Assembly (NCBI GenBank): GCA_001313085.1
Contig: BBFE01000001.1
Span: 62,001-126,000 of the forward strand
DNA from: Paenibacillus sp. JCM 18996
Lineage (GTDB): Bacteria; Bacillota; Bacilli; Paenibacillales; NBRC-103111
Direction of reading: 5' to 3'
Length of the DNA: 64,000 bases
The stretch's first letter is position 1. The number at the start of each line of letters is the position of its first letter. Under the pieces are notes generated by a model. That model made no database searches. It worked only from the letters and a program-made list of their open reading frames with translations, and was not told the DNA's origin. The translations under genes were made by a program, and so were the position numbers. Below, one piece after another: positions 29,604 through 39,384 of the stretch.

Positions 29604-30265
29604 ATGGGAATTTTTTTAAACGTATGCAAAATATTGTCACCGCGGATATACACAATCTGCTGGATAAGGCGGAAGATCCCGTCAGCATGCTGAAGCTTTA
29701 CACACGGGAGCTCGAGGAGCAGATGGCAAAGGCGCAGGAAGCGCTGGCCAATCAGCTGTTTGCGGAAAGAAAGCTGGACGCGCTGATCGGCGAGACCGAG
29801 AAAACTATCGCGAAGCGTACCCGTCAAGCAGAGCTTGCGGTCGACCGCGAGGAAGACAACATTGCCGAGATGGCACTGCAGGACCGGATCAGCCATGAAA
29901 AAAAGGCTGGTTGCTTATCAAAGCCAACGTGAAGCGCTTCAAAGCCAGGTCACTACATTGACCGAGCAGTTCAAAAAAAGCTCAAAGAGGCTCACGCCGA
30001 ACTGCAGTATAAGGAGCTCGTCCTTACTTCCAGACTGAACGCGGCCCGTACGATACAAGAGACCAACGCGTCGCTGCGATCTTTCTCAGCCGACAGGCTG
30101 CTGAAAGAATGCTCGAGGCTGGAAGCGAGAGTATGGCGGATGGAAGCCGGAGCCGAAGCCAGCGAGCGGGCGCACCGCACGCTGAACGGCGCGTATGACG
30201 ATGAGAAGGTTAAGGTTGAAGTGCAGTCGGCTTTGCGGGAGTTGAAAGAGGCGAAGGCTCGGTAG
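29604..30265 (+). CDS. pspA: PspA/IM30/LiaH family protein
   Basis: A coiled-coil membrane-remodelling protein of about 220 residues, peripheral on the inner face of the membrane, related to ESCRT-III. It starts MGIFKRMQNIVTADIHNLLD and KAEDPVSMLKLYTRELEEQM, as in PspA/LiaH. Long amphipathic helices follow with heptad-rich segments (EQFKKLKEAHAELQYKELVL, SRLEARVWRMEAGAEA). ATG 29604 lies four bases after the previous stop. Breaks are in the T run 29610-29616, near 29900 and in 29971-29977. Together with the preceding membrane protein and the upstream two-component system it suggests an envelope-stress module, although the Lia-type regulators themselves (LiaRS are NarL-type) are not these. Confidence 0.87.
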
Positions 30266-30308
30266 GGTAAAAGAGGTTAATTAGTTACCGAATGGTACAG
30301 TAGGATTT

Positions 30309-30790
30309 CTAAATGCAAGACCATGAAAATGCACCTAGCGTCTTGGTATTTTTTGGTTGCAGGCTACTTCCAATTTTACCAAGTCCGCGCTGGTGTATTT
30401 TTTTGTTTTTTTTAAGAGAAGTATTAAGTTTAAAGTTGTACGCTTCCTTGATCTTTTTTTTCCTAGAAATTAAGCCAGTATACCTCAGCACGCCTAGCGA
30501 TTGGGAGTACAGTTCCTTGGCTAGTTCAAGATCTTTCCTCTCTTCTAATCGGATTACACTTGCTCCCTTCACATTACCCACCCTTCTCCATCACATATAC
30601 CGATTCTGGGTTATGGATATATTCATCTAGGAAATAGGGGCTATGTGTCGTCATAATGACCTGGGTTTTCACTCCTTTAAGCATGGTTAATTCAAGGACA
30701 ACTGCAACAAGCTCCCTTAAATCATTCTTCTTTGCTATCTTCGTGGAGAACGATTTCTTTCCATCCCCATCCTTTTCCGCCTTTGATGGA
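30309..30790 (-). pseudogene. C-terminal remnant of an AAA/ABC-type ATPase (OLD-like)
   Basis: Reading the minus strand gives LRELVAVVLELTMLKGVKTQ, then VIMTTHSPYFLDEYIHNPES and VYVMEKGG, followed after one frame change by VKGASVIRLEERKDLELAKE. The THSPYFLDE block is the switch-His region of AAA_21/OLD-type ATPases. The Walker A, Q-loop and Walker B regions are absent: the similarity begins abruptly near 30790 and nothing related lies upstream of it up to the LacI gene. Unlike the other broken genes this is a true fragment. ATPases of this kind are often parts of phage-defence systems, but nothing else here supports that. Confidence 0.6.
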
Positions 30791-30902
30791 GGTCAGCGGG
30801 GTTACTTTGTGTTTTCATCTTAATAAAACCTTTACGTGCAGTTAACGAAAAGCGGTCGATAGGTCGATTGGGCGAGTTTTATAATGGGTAACAGAAAGAT
30901 CG

Positions 30903-30916
30903 TTAAACCGGTTTAA
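30903..30916. promoter_or_regulatory. LacI-family operator palindrome
   Basis: TTAAACCGGTTTAA is a perfect 14-base palindrome with the central CG of LacI-family operators, 34 bases before the ATG of the LacI-type regulator at 30951. This points to autoregulation and probably control of the operon behind it. Confidence 0.72.
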
Positions 30917-30950
30917 TGAATTGAAAAAAGCAAGCGGCAGGAGGGACACG

Positions 30951-31958
30951 ATGGCCAGAATAGATGATGTCGCGAAAGCGGCCGGCGTGTCCAAAGGGAC
31001 GGTTTCCAGTGTGTTCAGCAGGAAGAGACCGATCAGCCGGGAGGTGACGGAACGGGTTCTTGAGGTGGCGCGGGAGCTGGGATATTACCCCAACCATTTG
31101 GCGCGCAGCTTGGCCATTCGCAAAACAATGATCGCCGGCTTGAAGATGCCGCTGTCCAAGGACGGCGCGCTGTCCGGATTTGAGATCCAGATGATCAACG
31201 GGGTTACTAAGGAACTGTCCAAGGAGGGCTATCGGGTGCTGCTCGATACGCTGCCCGAAGATGACGATCCGGTCTCTTTCTCCATCGATCCCGTGGACGG
31301 AGTCATACTGATGAATCCGACCAAGGAAGACCGGAGAATTGCCCGTTTGACTCAGATGGGGATCCCGCTTGTCCTTGTCGGCAGGCCCGATCCTTTGGAC
31401 TCCACGATCTCATATGTCGACAACGATAACGAAAGGTTGGCTTACGAGGTCGGTCTGCATCTGCTGGAACAAGGGCATACGAAGGTACTGTTCTTAAACG
31501 CTTCTCAAGGCATGACGGTTGCGGCGGATCGGGAAAGCGGATTGATGCGTGCTTTTGCCGAACGGGGAGTGCCGTTTAACCGGGAGCTTGTGCTCCATTA
31601 TTCACGGGCCGTCCACAGCAACAGCACCGATTATGGCCGTATGGCACTGCACGAGGCTTACAGCGGTCTGGATTTTACAGCGGTAATTGCGGATACGGAC
31701 CGTGTGGCGCTTGGTGTCTACCATGCGGCCCGGCAGCTTGGCCTTTCGATTCCGGAGCGGCTGTCCGTTATTGCGCTGAGCAATGACGCCCGTCTGGCGC
31801 AGGAAATGGCGCCCAAGCTGACGACGGTGGATTTGTTTGGGGAAGCATTGGGTATGGAAGCGGCCGGTCTTTTAGTGCAGCTGATGAAGGGAACCGGCGC
31901 CGTAGAGCGCCGCATCCTTGACGCGAGGCTTATCGTGCGGGATTCAAGCCGTAATTGA
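30951..31958 (+). CDS. LacI-family transcriptional regulator
   Basis: An intact 335-residue repressor. The N-terminal HTH is ARIDDVAKAAGVSKGTVSSV followed by the hinge helix PNHLARSLAIRKT, which inserts in the minor groove at the central CG. The periplasmic-binding-like sensor domain has IDPVDGVILMNPTKED, GIPLVLVGRPDP, HTKVLFLNASQGMTVAADRE and SVIALSNDARLAQEMAP. ATG 30951 follows GGCAGGAGGG; an in-frame TTG 30 bases earlier would overlap the operator. It heads the importer-hydrolase series 31990-37469 and is the likely local repressor, responding to an imported sugar or glycerol-phosphate-like ligand. Confidence 0.88.
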   Translation: MARIDDVAKAAGVSKGTVSSVFSRKRPISREVTERVLEVARELGYYPNHLARSLAIRKTMIAGLKMPLSKDGALSGFEIQMINGVTKELSKEGYRVLLDTLPEDDDPVSFSIDPVDGVILMNPTKEDRRIARLTQMGIPLVLVGRPDPLDSTISYVDNDNERLAYEVGLHLLEQGHTKVLFLNASQGMTVAADRESGLMRAFAERGVPFNRELVLHYSRAVHSNSTDYGRMALHEAYSGLDFTAVIADTDRVALGVYHAARQLGLSIPERLSVIALSNDARLAQEMAPKLTTVDLFGEALGMEAAGLLVQLMKGTGAVERRILDARLIVRDSSRN

Positions 31959-31989
31959 TTTTAGTTCACTACATACAGGAGGATTATCC

Positions 31990-33402
31990 ATGAACACAAA
32001 CCGTAAAGTGCTGGGCGCCTAATGGCTTCAGTTATGTTCGGCGGAGTACTCACAGGCTGCGGCAATTCGACTAATGGAGCGCAGCAGTCCGACACAACCA
32101 AAAAAAGAGGACCGCTCCCTGCACATCATTGCCGGAGTTGTCGGGGGCAAGACGCCTGACGAGAATACGCTTTTCGAGAAAGAGATCGAGCGCCTCACCG
32201 GCATTAAAACAAAGCTGGACCATCCTGCCTCCGACTTCGACCAGAAGCTGCTTACGGCTATATCAAGCGGCGAGAAGTTCGACCTCATCCAGACGAGCAA
32301 GGAAAGAATGAACACATTCATCGAGCAGGGCATTCTGACGCCTTTGACGGATCAGGTGAAGAACTCGAAGACACTGCAGGATCCGAACGTGATCCCTACC
32401 CAGGAGTGGGACCAGGTCCGCACCAAGGACGGCAAAATTTACGGCGTATTCACCAAGTTCCAGGGCGGCACCATGCCGATCGTGCGCAAGGACTGGCTGA
32501 AGAAGCTGAACCTTGAAGAACCGAAAACTCTGGACGACTATTATAAAGTGCTGAAAGCTTTCACGGAACAGGATCCGGACGGCAACGGCAAAAAAAAGGA
32601 CACTTATGGGTTGTCGACCGCGGGAATGTATGAGCTGCAGGGCTTTTTTTCAGCGCCGCAGGCTTGAAGCAGCGTTATGTGGAAAAGGACGGAAAGCTGG
32701 ATGTGCCGTACTCCACGGACGCCGCCATTCCGGTCTACGAGTGGCTTGCAAAGCTGTATAAAGAAGGCATCCTCGATCCGAATTTCGCAACTAACGACTC
32801 CGGCAAAATGCGCAACCTCTTTCTCACGGATCGTGTGGGCATGATCACTTACTGGGACGCTTGGGTCGGCATGTTCAACAACACCCGCAAGGAGCAGGAT
32901 CCTAATACGGCCTTTGAGGCCAAAGGCTGCCGGGTGCTGTCGGTCCGGACGGGAAAAAATATGCTGCGGCGCGGAGATCCTGACGTTTGGGTGATACCGT
33001 ACAATGCGGAACATCCGAAGACTGCGTTCGAGTTTATCGAGTGGTGGCACTCGAAGGACGGCATTATGCTGGGAAGCTTGGGGATCAAGGATAACGACTA
33101 CACGGAAAAAAGACGGCAAGTACGAGCTGACCAAAACCGGCAAAGATCACGGCATGGACCACGGGGTTCCTTTCTGGTACAACAAAAAACGTCCAACCTC
33201 CGTTCGGCAAGCTTCCTGGTGTGCAGGAAGCGCAGGATCTGGTCACCAAATACGGTTCACTGGAGCTCACTCCTCCGAAATGGAAAGACGCCGAAAAGAT
33301 TATCAACGACTACTCATTCAAGCGATTCAAGCCAGATGCCGGCTGCCGAAGCGGTGAAAAAAAATGCGTGAAGAGCTGAAAGCAAATAAACTGATCGATT
33401 AA
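31990..33402 (+). CDS. Extracellular solute-binding lipoprotein (family 1)
   Basis: The receptor of the second ABC importer, about 470 residues. The signal MNTNRKVLGALMASVMFGG continues VLTGCGNS, with lipobox Cys near residue 24. The mature part has LHIIAGVVGGKTPDENTLFE, TAISSGEKFDLIQTSKERM, YGVFTKFQGGTMPIVRKDWL and VGMITYWDAWVGMFNNTRKE. At least seven frame breaks occur (near 32020, 32100, in T run 32645-32651, near 32590, 32935, 33108, 33185 and 33358), yet the domain order is complete and the end EELKANKLID stops at TAA 33400-33402. ATG 31990 follows ACAGGAGGAT. The ligand is unknown; the hydrolases downstream suggest a phosphodiester or glycoside. Confidence 0.82.
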
Positions 33403-33581
33403 GAAGTGATCTTTCACAAGGGAGGGAGTATGTTTGCGAAGTCTCGCCGGGAAGGGGGACAATGCGGACATGCTCCCGTCTCATGTTTTTGCAGTGGGAA
33501 TGCCTTGAGGAGGGATTTTCGCTATTACTTTGCGGGGATCCGAAACAATAAACTTATTTTCTAATAAAGGCGGTGACTCCT

Positions 33582-34464
33582 TCTGAAAGCGGTATTGAAA
33601 TACAAAATGCTGTACCTGATGATGTTGCCCGTTATGGCGTATTTCCTTGTTTTTTTCCTATTATCCTTTGGTGCGCGGCTTCATCATTTCGTTCCAGAAT
33701 TTCCGGCTGATCGGGAACCGCCCTTTTGTCGGCTTCGATAATTATATGTCAGTACTCAAGGACAAAGCGTTCTGGGACGCGCTTGAGAATACGCTGGTTA
33801 TCGGTGGAGGGACGCTGGTTATCGGTTTTGTCATGCCTATCTTGCTCGCGCTGTCTTTAAACGAAGTGTTTGCCAAGTGGTTCAAAAAAAATAACGCAGA
33901 TGGTCGTCTATTTGCCGCATCTTTTTTTCCTGGGTCGTAGTCGGGGGCATGTGGATTCTGATGCTTTCTCCGGATACGGGCATCGTCAATCAGATTATGA
34001 AGCATTCGGGGCGGCGAAGCCAATCAGCTTCCTGTCCGTGGAGACGTACGGAAGATGGGTGATGGTGCTGACCTCCGTCTGGAAGGAGATGGGTTTCACT
34101 TGTATCCTGTATCTCGCGGCAATTATTGGGATCAATCCCTCTTTGTACGAAGCGGCCAGAATCGACGGAGCCGACCGCTGGCAGCTGGTCCGTTTTGTGA
34201 CCCTCCCGCAGCTTGTTTCGACGATGAAAGTAGTGATCATTCTCAATGTGCTTGGCATCCTCAGAATGTTCGACCAGATTATGGTTATGCGCAATGGCGC
34301 TATTGCAAAGAAAGTAGATGTGGTCATGATGTATACGTATCAAAAAAAGGCATGTTAGAGTTTAAGGTCGGGACTGCGACGGCTGCAGGATTTTTTTGGT
34401 GATTCTGGCCACTTTCCTTCTGACGTTTGCCGTGCGGTTGCTGATTCGTTACGACGAGGAGTGA
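33582..34464 (+). CDS. Sugar-type ABC transporter permease (MalF/UgpA type)
   Basis: A membrane subunit of about 293 residues. TM1 is LYLMMLPVMAYFLVFFYYPL; the next segments are FVGFDNYMSVLKDKAFWDAL and NTLVIGGGTLVIGFVMPIL. The EAA loop is YEAARIDGADRWQLVRFVTL. Breaks are in T run 33650-33656, A run 33885-33891, T run 33921-33928, A run 34341-34347 and T run 34391-34397. The corrected end is RLLIRYDEE with TGA 34462-34464. The start is uncertain: CTG 33582 has AAAGGCGGTGA at good distance, TTG 33594 is the alternative. It pairs with the permease at 34475; again no ATPase is present. Confidence 0.82.
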
Positions 34465-34474
34465 TGAGGTTTCC

Positions 34475-35349
34475 ATGATGCGATACGGGCTTTATACCGG
34501 TTGGCGGAGCCGGGTGTTCGACACAGTCAATCTGCTTTTTTCTGCTGCTGCTTATTATGACGATGATCATTCCTTTTCTCAATACGCTGGCGCTCGCTTT
34601 TTTCCACCAATTTCGCTTCGATGCAGCCGGGGATCGTCCTTTGGCCGAAGCAGTTCGGGGTACAGGGGTTTACGACGGTGTGGAGCCGGATGCAGCTGTA
34701 TGTGCCTTTTATGAATAATGTGATTGTCACGGCGGTCGGCACGGTCCTACACGTACTGCTTTGCTCGCTGGCGGGGTACGTGTTGGTGCAGAAGGGGCTG
34801 CCGGGCAAAAAAAAGCTGATGCTTTCCCTAATCCTGGTGACCATGATGGTGCCGGGCGAGGCGATTATGATTCCTCTTTATGTGATCAACAAGGAATTGG
34901 GGCTGCTGAATACGCTCAACGCACTGATTATTTCTGGGCTCATTTCGGGATTCAGCGTGCTGCTGATGCGCAACTTCTTTCAATCGGTGCCCGGAGAAAT
35001 GGCGGAGTCTGCGAGAATGGACGGTGCGGGGGATTTCAGGATCTTTTTCCGGATCTATATGCCGCTTGCCAAATCCGGCCTCGCTACGGTCTCGCTGTTC
35101 GAGTTCGTCAGCCGTTGGAACCAGTTCACTCCTGCGCTGCTGTATATCAACAACCATGCCAAATACACGCTGCAGATCGCTTTGAAGTCGCTGATTATCG
35201 ATACCGACGCCACGTCGAGCAATTTTATAATTACAAATAATGTCCGGATGGCGGGGATTGTCATTGCCCTGCTTCCGCTGATCGCCATTTATCCTTTTGT
35301 GCAAAGATATTTCGTCAAAGGCATTATGGTGGGAGCGAATAAGGAGTAG
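34475..35349 (+). CDS. Sugar-type ABC transporter permease (MalG/UgpE type)
   Basis: The second permease of the importer, about 290 residues. The corrected TM1 is TVNLLFLLLLIMTMIIPFLN. Then come FMNNVIVTAVGTVLHVLLCS, MVPGEAIMIPLYVINKELGL and the EAA loop MAESARMDGAGDFRIFFRIY. It ends VQRYFVKGIMVGANKE, the usual MalG-type tail. Breaks are in T run 34536-34542, T run 34598-34603 and A run 34806-34813. ATG 34475 follows the first permease stop by 10 bases, with GATGAGG as a weak ribosome site, so translational coupling is likely. Confidence 0.85.
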
Positions 35350-35385
35350 ACACCAGGCTTTGTGCACAGAGAGGGAGGAGAGCGT

Positions 35386-36710
35386 ATGAATAATTCCGGG
35401 AAAAAAGGGTGCCGCCGCAGTGTACACGCGCCGCATCGAGCGGCAGGAGCAGTCATCGTATGTGGAGATTCCGTTTGAAATGCCGGCCGGAGTGGAGGAG
35501 CTTCATGTTTCGTATGAAGTGCAATCCCACGGGGAGGCAAAGGCGGTGATCGACCTCGGCGTCAGGGACGTGCACAGGGTAAGAGGCTGGAGCGGCGGGG
35601 CGCGAAGCGGATTCCGGATCGGCCGGGAGCAGGCGACTCCCGGGTATCTGCCGGGCGGGCTCGAGCCGGGGGGCTGGGCGGTGCTGCACAACGCGTACCA
35701 GGTGCCCGAGGAAGGCTGCACCGTGACGGTCACGGTTGAGCTTGTGACGGAATCGCCCCGCTGGCTGAAGGGTGACCTGCATATGCACAGCGTGCACAGT
35801 GACGGGAGCTTCACGCTGGAGGAGAATGCGGCGGAGATGGAGCGGCTGGGCTGCGATTTTCTTGCGATGACGGATCATAATACGTGCAGTCAAAATTTTG
35901 CCTATCCCCGTGGTACGGGGCTAGTAATGATTCCGGGCATGGAGGTCACGACGAATTTCGGCCATGCCAATCTGCTGGGAGTAGCGGATCCGTTGGACGA
36001 TTTCCGTGTGGCCGGTCAAGAAGACGTTAACCGCAGACTGCGGACGGCGCGAGAGCGAGGCGCGAGTATCGTGCTGAACCATCCGCACTGCGATTATTGT
36101 CCTTGGCTTTGGGACTTTACTGTGGACCATGATTGGGTAGAGGTATGGAACGGCCCTTGGCGGGAGTCGAACAACCGCGCGCTGCAGTGGTGGGACGGGC
36201 AGCTGCGGAAAGGCCGCCGGTTGGTGGCCGTGGGAGGAAGCGATACCCACCGGCCCGACCCGTTTGTGAGGCATGGTTCGCCGACGACGTTCGTTTATGC
36301 GGAATCCCGGACGGTGCAAGGCATACTTGCCGGCATAGCAAAAGGCCGGGTGTGTATGGCTTATGGGCCGCAGGGGCCTTTGTGGAGCTCGGCTGCGGTG
36401 AGTACATGACAGGCGACGTTGTGCCTGTGATTCCTGCCGGCCATGCGGTGAGCATGCGGGCCAAAGGCGTTCGCGCCGGCGACCGGGTGCGCCTGATCAG
36501 CGATCGGGGACTGGAGCGGGAATGGGTAACGGCGGCGCAGGACTCAGCGAGGTCCCGCTTGAGGAGAAGTTTACGGCCACAGGCCGGAAGTATGTCCGGG
36601 CCGAAGTCTGGCGATGCTTTGAGGAAGCGGGAGGAGCGCTGCTGCTTGCCGCAATGACGAACCGATCTATTTCGGGGAATCTATTTGACACTATTCTTCC
36701 GACGAGGTGA
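35386..36710 (+). CDS. CehA/McbA-family PHP metallohydrolase
   Basis: A protein of about 440 residues. Residues 1-120 form a beta-rich N-terminal domain (YVEIPFEMPAGVEELHVSYE). The PHP domain follows with KGDLHMHSVHSDGSFTLEEN, FLAMTDHNTCSQN, MIPGMEVTTNFGHANLLG, ASIVLNHPHCDYC and VAVGGSDTHRPDPFVRHGSP. The metal ligands H-x-H, D-H, E-x4-FGH, H and GSDxH are all present. The family includes carbaryl hydrolases named McbA/CehA and phosphoesterases. A C-terminal domain of about 110 residues (VELGCGEYMTGDVVPV, VRAGDRVRLISDRGLE) is reached after breaks near 36375 and 36542. ATG 35386 follows GGGAGGAGAG; a small A run at 35401-35406 breaks codon 6. In this operon a phosphodiester or ester released after uptake is the plausible substrate. 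Confidence 0.8.
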
Positions 36711-36717
36711 ATGACCT

Positions 36718-37469
36718 ATGAAAACATTTCCGCTCATTACCGCGCACACCGGCTGTATGGGAACGCCGGACAATACTTTGCGTTCAGTCGAAAGCGCGTT
36801 GAAGCACGGAGCCGATGTGGTGGAGGACGATATCCGAATCACCCGGGACGGTGTGCTTGTACTTGCGCACGATGATGCTGTGAGCCTGCCTGATGGAACC
36901 AGGTACAGCATCTCACAGATGACTTACGCCGAATTAAGCGAACTGGATATAGAGGCCCACAACGGCGCGCCGGGAGAAACGATGCGCATCATCAAGCTGG
37001 AATCGGCTCTGTCCTCATTCAGCCGTCCGGCAAACTAATGAATCTCGACCTGAAATCCGACGATTGCGTCGAGCCTGTTTCCAGATTGGTGGAAAAGAAC
37101 GGACTGCTTGATCAGGTGTTTCTGTCCGGCTGCGAGGCCGGCCGGGCGCATATCGTGCAACAGCTCAACCCGCGCCTGCGCAAGCTGCTGAATGCCGAAC
37201 ACCTCTACTTTCAAACCCTGCCTTACAGTGAAGCGGTCAAGCTGAACTGCGAAGACGCCTTGAGCGCAGCATGCATTGGCATCAACATTCATTACAGCGC
37301 AGTCGCACCGGAGCTTCTGCAGTCTGCTGCCGGGCATCGCCTTCCGGTATACGTATGGACGGTACACGAGGAAACGGAGATGAGGCGCTTTCTTGCCGCC
37401 GGCGTGCACTCTATTACGACACGGAACGTGGAGGCTTTGGTGCGGTTGAAGCGGGAGACAGTGGTATAA
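36718..37469 (+). CDS. Glycerophosphodiester phosphodiesterase-family protein
   Basis: A TIM-barrel phosphodiesterase of about 250 residues, which in the family releases sn-glycerol-3-phosphate and an alcohol. The N-terminal signature is ITAHTGCMGTPDNTLRSVES, then GADVVEDDIRITRDGVLVLA followed by HDD; the metal and catalytic His, Glu and Asp are kept. In canonical enzymes the first motif is HRG with ENT; here it is HTG with DNT, so activity or substrate may differ. The C-terminal half has LMNLDLKSDDCVEPV and LPVYVWTVHEETEMRRFLAA. One break lies at about 37003-37030. ATG 36718 follows GAGGTGAATG, seven bases after the previous gene. Confidence 0.82.
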
Positions 37470-38241
37470 ACTTCTTTGCGTGTTATGAGATGGTAAACGA
37501 TTGTGTTACTCAGCAAGTGATTAATGCAAATTTACATAATCTAGCCGAGAAAGCTCTTGCCTTTAGGCATGGGATGAATCGGCTTAGGATAAGGGCTGTC
37601 ATTAGACAGCTTATTTAATCCTACATTTCTGCAAGTTTTTGTGTTGCGATTATATATTCATACCGATACCATCAGACTATGGGACTAGACTATAGAAGAA
37701 CTGCAACAACCGTATCCCTAATCAACTCCTATTGTCCACGATATCGAAGAAAAGTATGGGTCAAACCAGTGGAAGATTGATGTAGAAATCCAATGTGTAA
37801 GTCAAGTGCTATTACCACTTTTATTATTGTTTCATAGACCCCGCTGGTCCACATAATCAAGGCTTCCGTTCGGAAGAGGTGGCGGGAGCAGGGATCCCCC
37901 AAGTGACTGCGCCCATATACAGCAGAAACACAATACCAATGAGGATCTATGTGACCTTGATCCACGCCACAGTCAAGAGCAATATGGAAACACACCGAGG
38001 ATCGCGAGGATAATCAGTATCATATTGCAAATTGCAGCTGTTAGTACCAGACTAGAGTTTTCTCATTGGGCGACTGCCATTTTTTTACAATAACTTTATT
38101 TGATCCTACAGTTTATTTTACATAATCTGACTATCATTGTACGTATCGAAGGTGTCAAACTTAGTTAGGGAAGGGGGAAAGGCTAATGATAGGAAAGACT
38201 TGGAGGCGTATTCTTAAGCGCATTGGAAGAAACAGGTGGAT
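37470..38241. other. Gene-poor region after the GDPD gene
   Basis: More than 750 bases without a gene I can support. Base composition falls and there is no coding continuity across frames, in contrast with the broken but readable genes around it. The stretch 37720-38010 has an 89-codon minus-strand open frame without a ribosome site or recognisable product. It leads into the repeat tract at 38242-38470. Confidence 0.4.
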
Positions 38242-38259
38242 AGCTATGCCGGCATAGCT
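38242..38259. repeat. Perfect 18-base palindrome
   Basis: AGCTATGCC-GGCATAGCT is a perfect dyad with no loop, immediately before the degenerate tandem repeats. It could be a protein-binding site or a recombination site; nothing identifies which. Confidence 0.7.
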
Positions 38260-38273
38260 GCTATTACAGTCCA

Positions 38274-38470
38274 GGCGCAGCGAGCGGTTAGACGTGTCAG
38301 AAGGCTGGCGTGCAGCGAGCGGTGATGATGATGTGTCGGAGGCTGGCGCCCAGCCAGCGACACTGATGCGTCTAAGGGCTTGCGTGCAACTAGCGTAATG
38401 ATCTGTTGGAGGGCTGGCGAGCAGCGACGGTGAAGATGCGTCGGAAGGCTGTCGCACAGCGAGTATGCAC
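38274..38470. repeat. Degenerate tandem repeat, five to six units of about 36 bases
   Basis: Each unit resembles GGCTGGCGNGCAGCGAGCGG followed by TGATGATGCGTCGGAA. Unit starts lie near 38303, 38341, 38377, 38413 and 38448, with a partial first copy at 38274. Copies differ at several positions, so the array is old. There is no coherent reading frame on either strand. Confidence 0.75.
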
Positions 38471-38518
38471 AGTCACTACACCAGAAGCGGTATCCGAGAG
38501 ATACCCTTTTTTTCTTAA

Positions 38519-38938
38519 TTGGGGGTGAACAGGAACATAGTTTTAATACAAAACAGCAGTTTCGGGACAGTTTTTTTTGTTTGGAATTTTTTTACAGATA
38601 ATACCGAGATAATTAATATGGGTACTACCCTTTTGTTCATTTGTATCATTCTCGAACCAGGACGTACCTTTAATCTGATCATTACACAGTCGTTAAAAGC
38701 ATCGGGCGATGTCCGATTTTCAGCATTGATGGCAATCATCTTCCCGTTCTTATTAGGTATACCTCTGGCATACCTGCTTTGCCTACGATTCCATATGGGA
38801 CTCACTGGATTGTGGTGGACAATGGCAATCGATGAATGGTGCAGGGCGATTCTCCTGGCCATCCGTTGGAAGAGCCGTGTGTGGGAAAAGAAAATACTGG
38901 TTAATAATATGGAATCTGGATTATCGATCAAAGGATAG
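38519..38938 (+). pseudogene. C-terminal fragment of a MATE-family efflux transporter
   Basis: The 139-codon frame carries ILEPGRTFNLIITQSLKASG and DVRFSALMAIIFPFLLGIPL, followed by GLTGLWWTMAIDEWCRAILL and a final RWKSRVW. These match the last three membrane segments of MATE multidrug or toxin exporters (EPGR, GDVRF and DEWxRG motifs). The first 300 or so residues are absent; upstream is repeat DNA. It has no ribosome site and is probably a dead remnant. Confidence 0.68.
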
Positions 38939-39016
38939 TGATAATCTCCCCTGATGAATTTCATGCGAAAAGTACACTAGTAGAAATGTAGTGGCTGCTG
39001 TAAGCCCTTAAATGAG

Positions 39017-39340
39017 TCAGTTTTGTCTAGGATTCCATGGGGACTTTAATAAGATACTATCCAATGTGAAATTAAAGTTACCTATCTTTTGTTCGGCATT
39101 AGCTAAACGGTGTAAGAATAATCCAACTCCAGCTGAGCCTGTTCCAAAGTGAGTTGAAATTCTAAATTTGTCTAATTTATCTGCATGCCTCCCATTCCAA
39201 TTGCAATCGCTCTTTTAAATCGTTTATAATTGGAACTACTTGAAAAAATAAACTATAATTTTCCTTATTGCAAGAGAAAATACGGATTTCCTAATAGCTA
39301 TCCAATCTCGGTATTTGTCTAAATCCTTTCCATCGAAGAA
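39017..39340 (-). pseudogene. Remnant of a lanthipeptide synthetase LanC-like domain (LanKC type)
   Basis: On the minus strand an open stretch 39017-39214 reads HADKLDKFRISTHFGTGSAG then VGLFLHRLANAEQKIGNFNF and TLDSILLK before a stop. The block FGTGSAGVGLFLHR followed by NFTLDxLL is the C-terminus of the cyclase domain in class III/IV lanthipeptide synthetases. Further upstream (to about 39340) fragments such as ENYSLFFQVVPIINDLKERL lie in another frame. The kinase and lyase domains, a precursor peptide and a transporter are not present in the window, so this is a remnant of a former biosynthetic cluster. Confidence 0.55.
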
Positions 39341-39378
39341 AAAAAGAGCGCGCCGGCCACAAAGCCGGAACACTCTTT
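39339..39378 (-). terminator. Terminator of the LysM/3D gene
   Basis: On the minus strand GAGTGTTCCGGC and GCCGGCGCGCTC form an imperfect GC-rich stem followed by seven T, just after the stop at 39385. Confidence 0.75.
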
Positions 39379-39384
39379 TGTTAT

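Noticed and set aside
37729..37995. An 89-codon minus-strand frame in the gap after the GDPD gene
   Set aside because: No ribosome site, odd composition and no recognisable product.
38274..38470. CRISPR array
   Set aside because: Units are contiguous and diverged, without unique spacers of constant length, and no cas genes are present.
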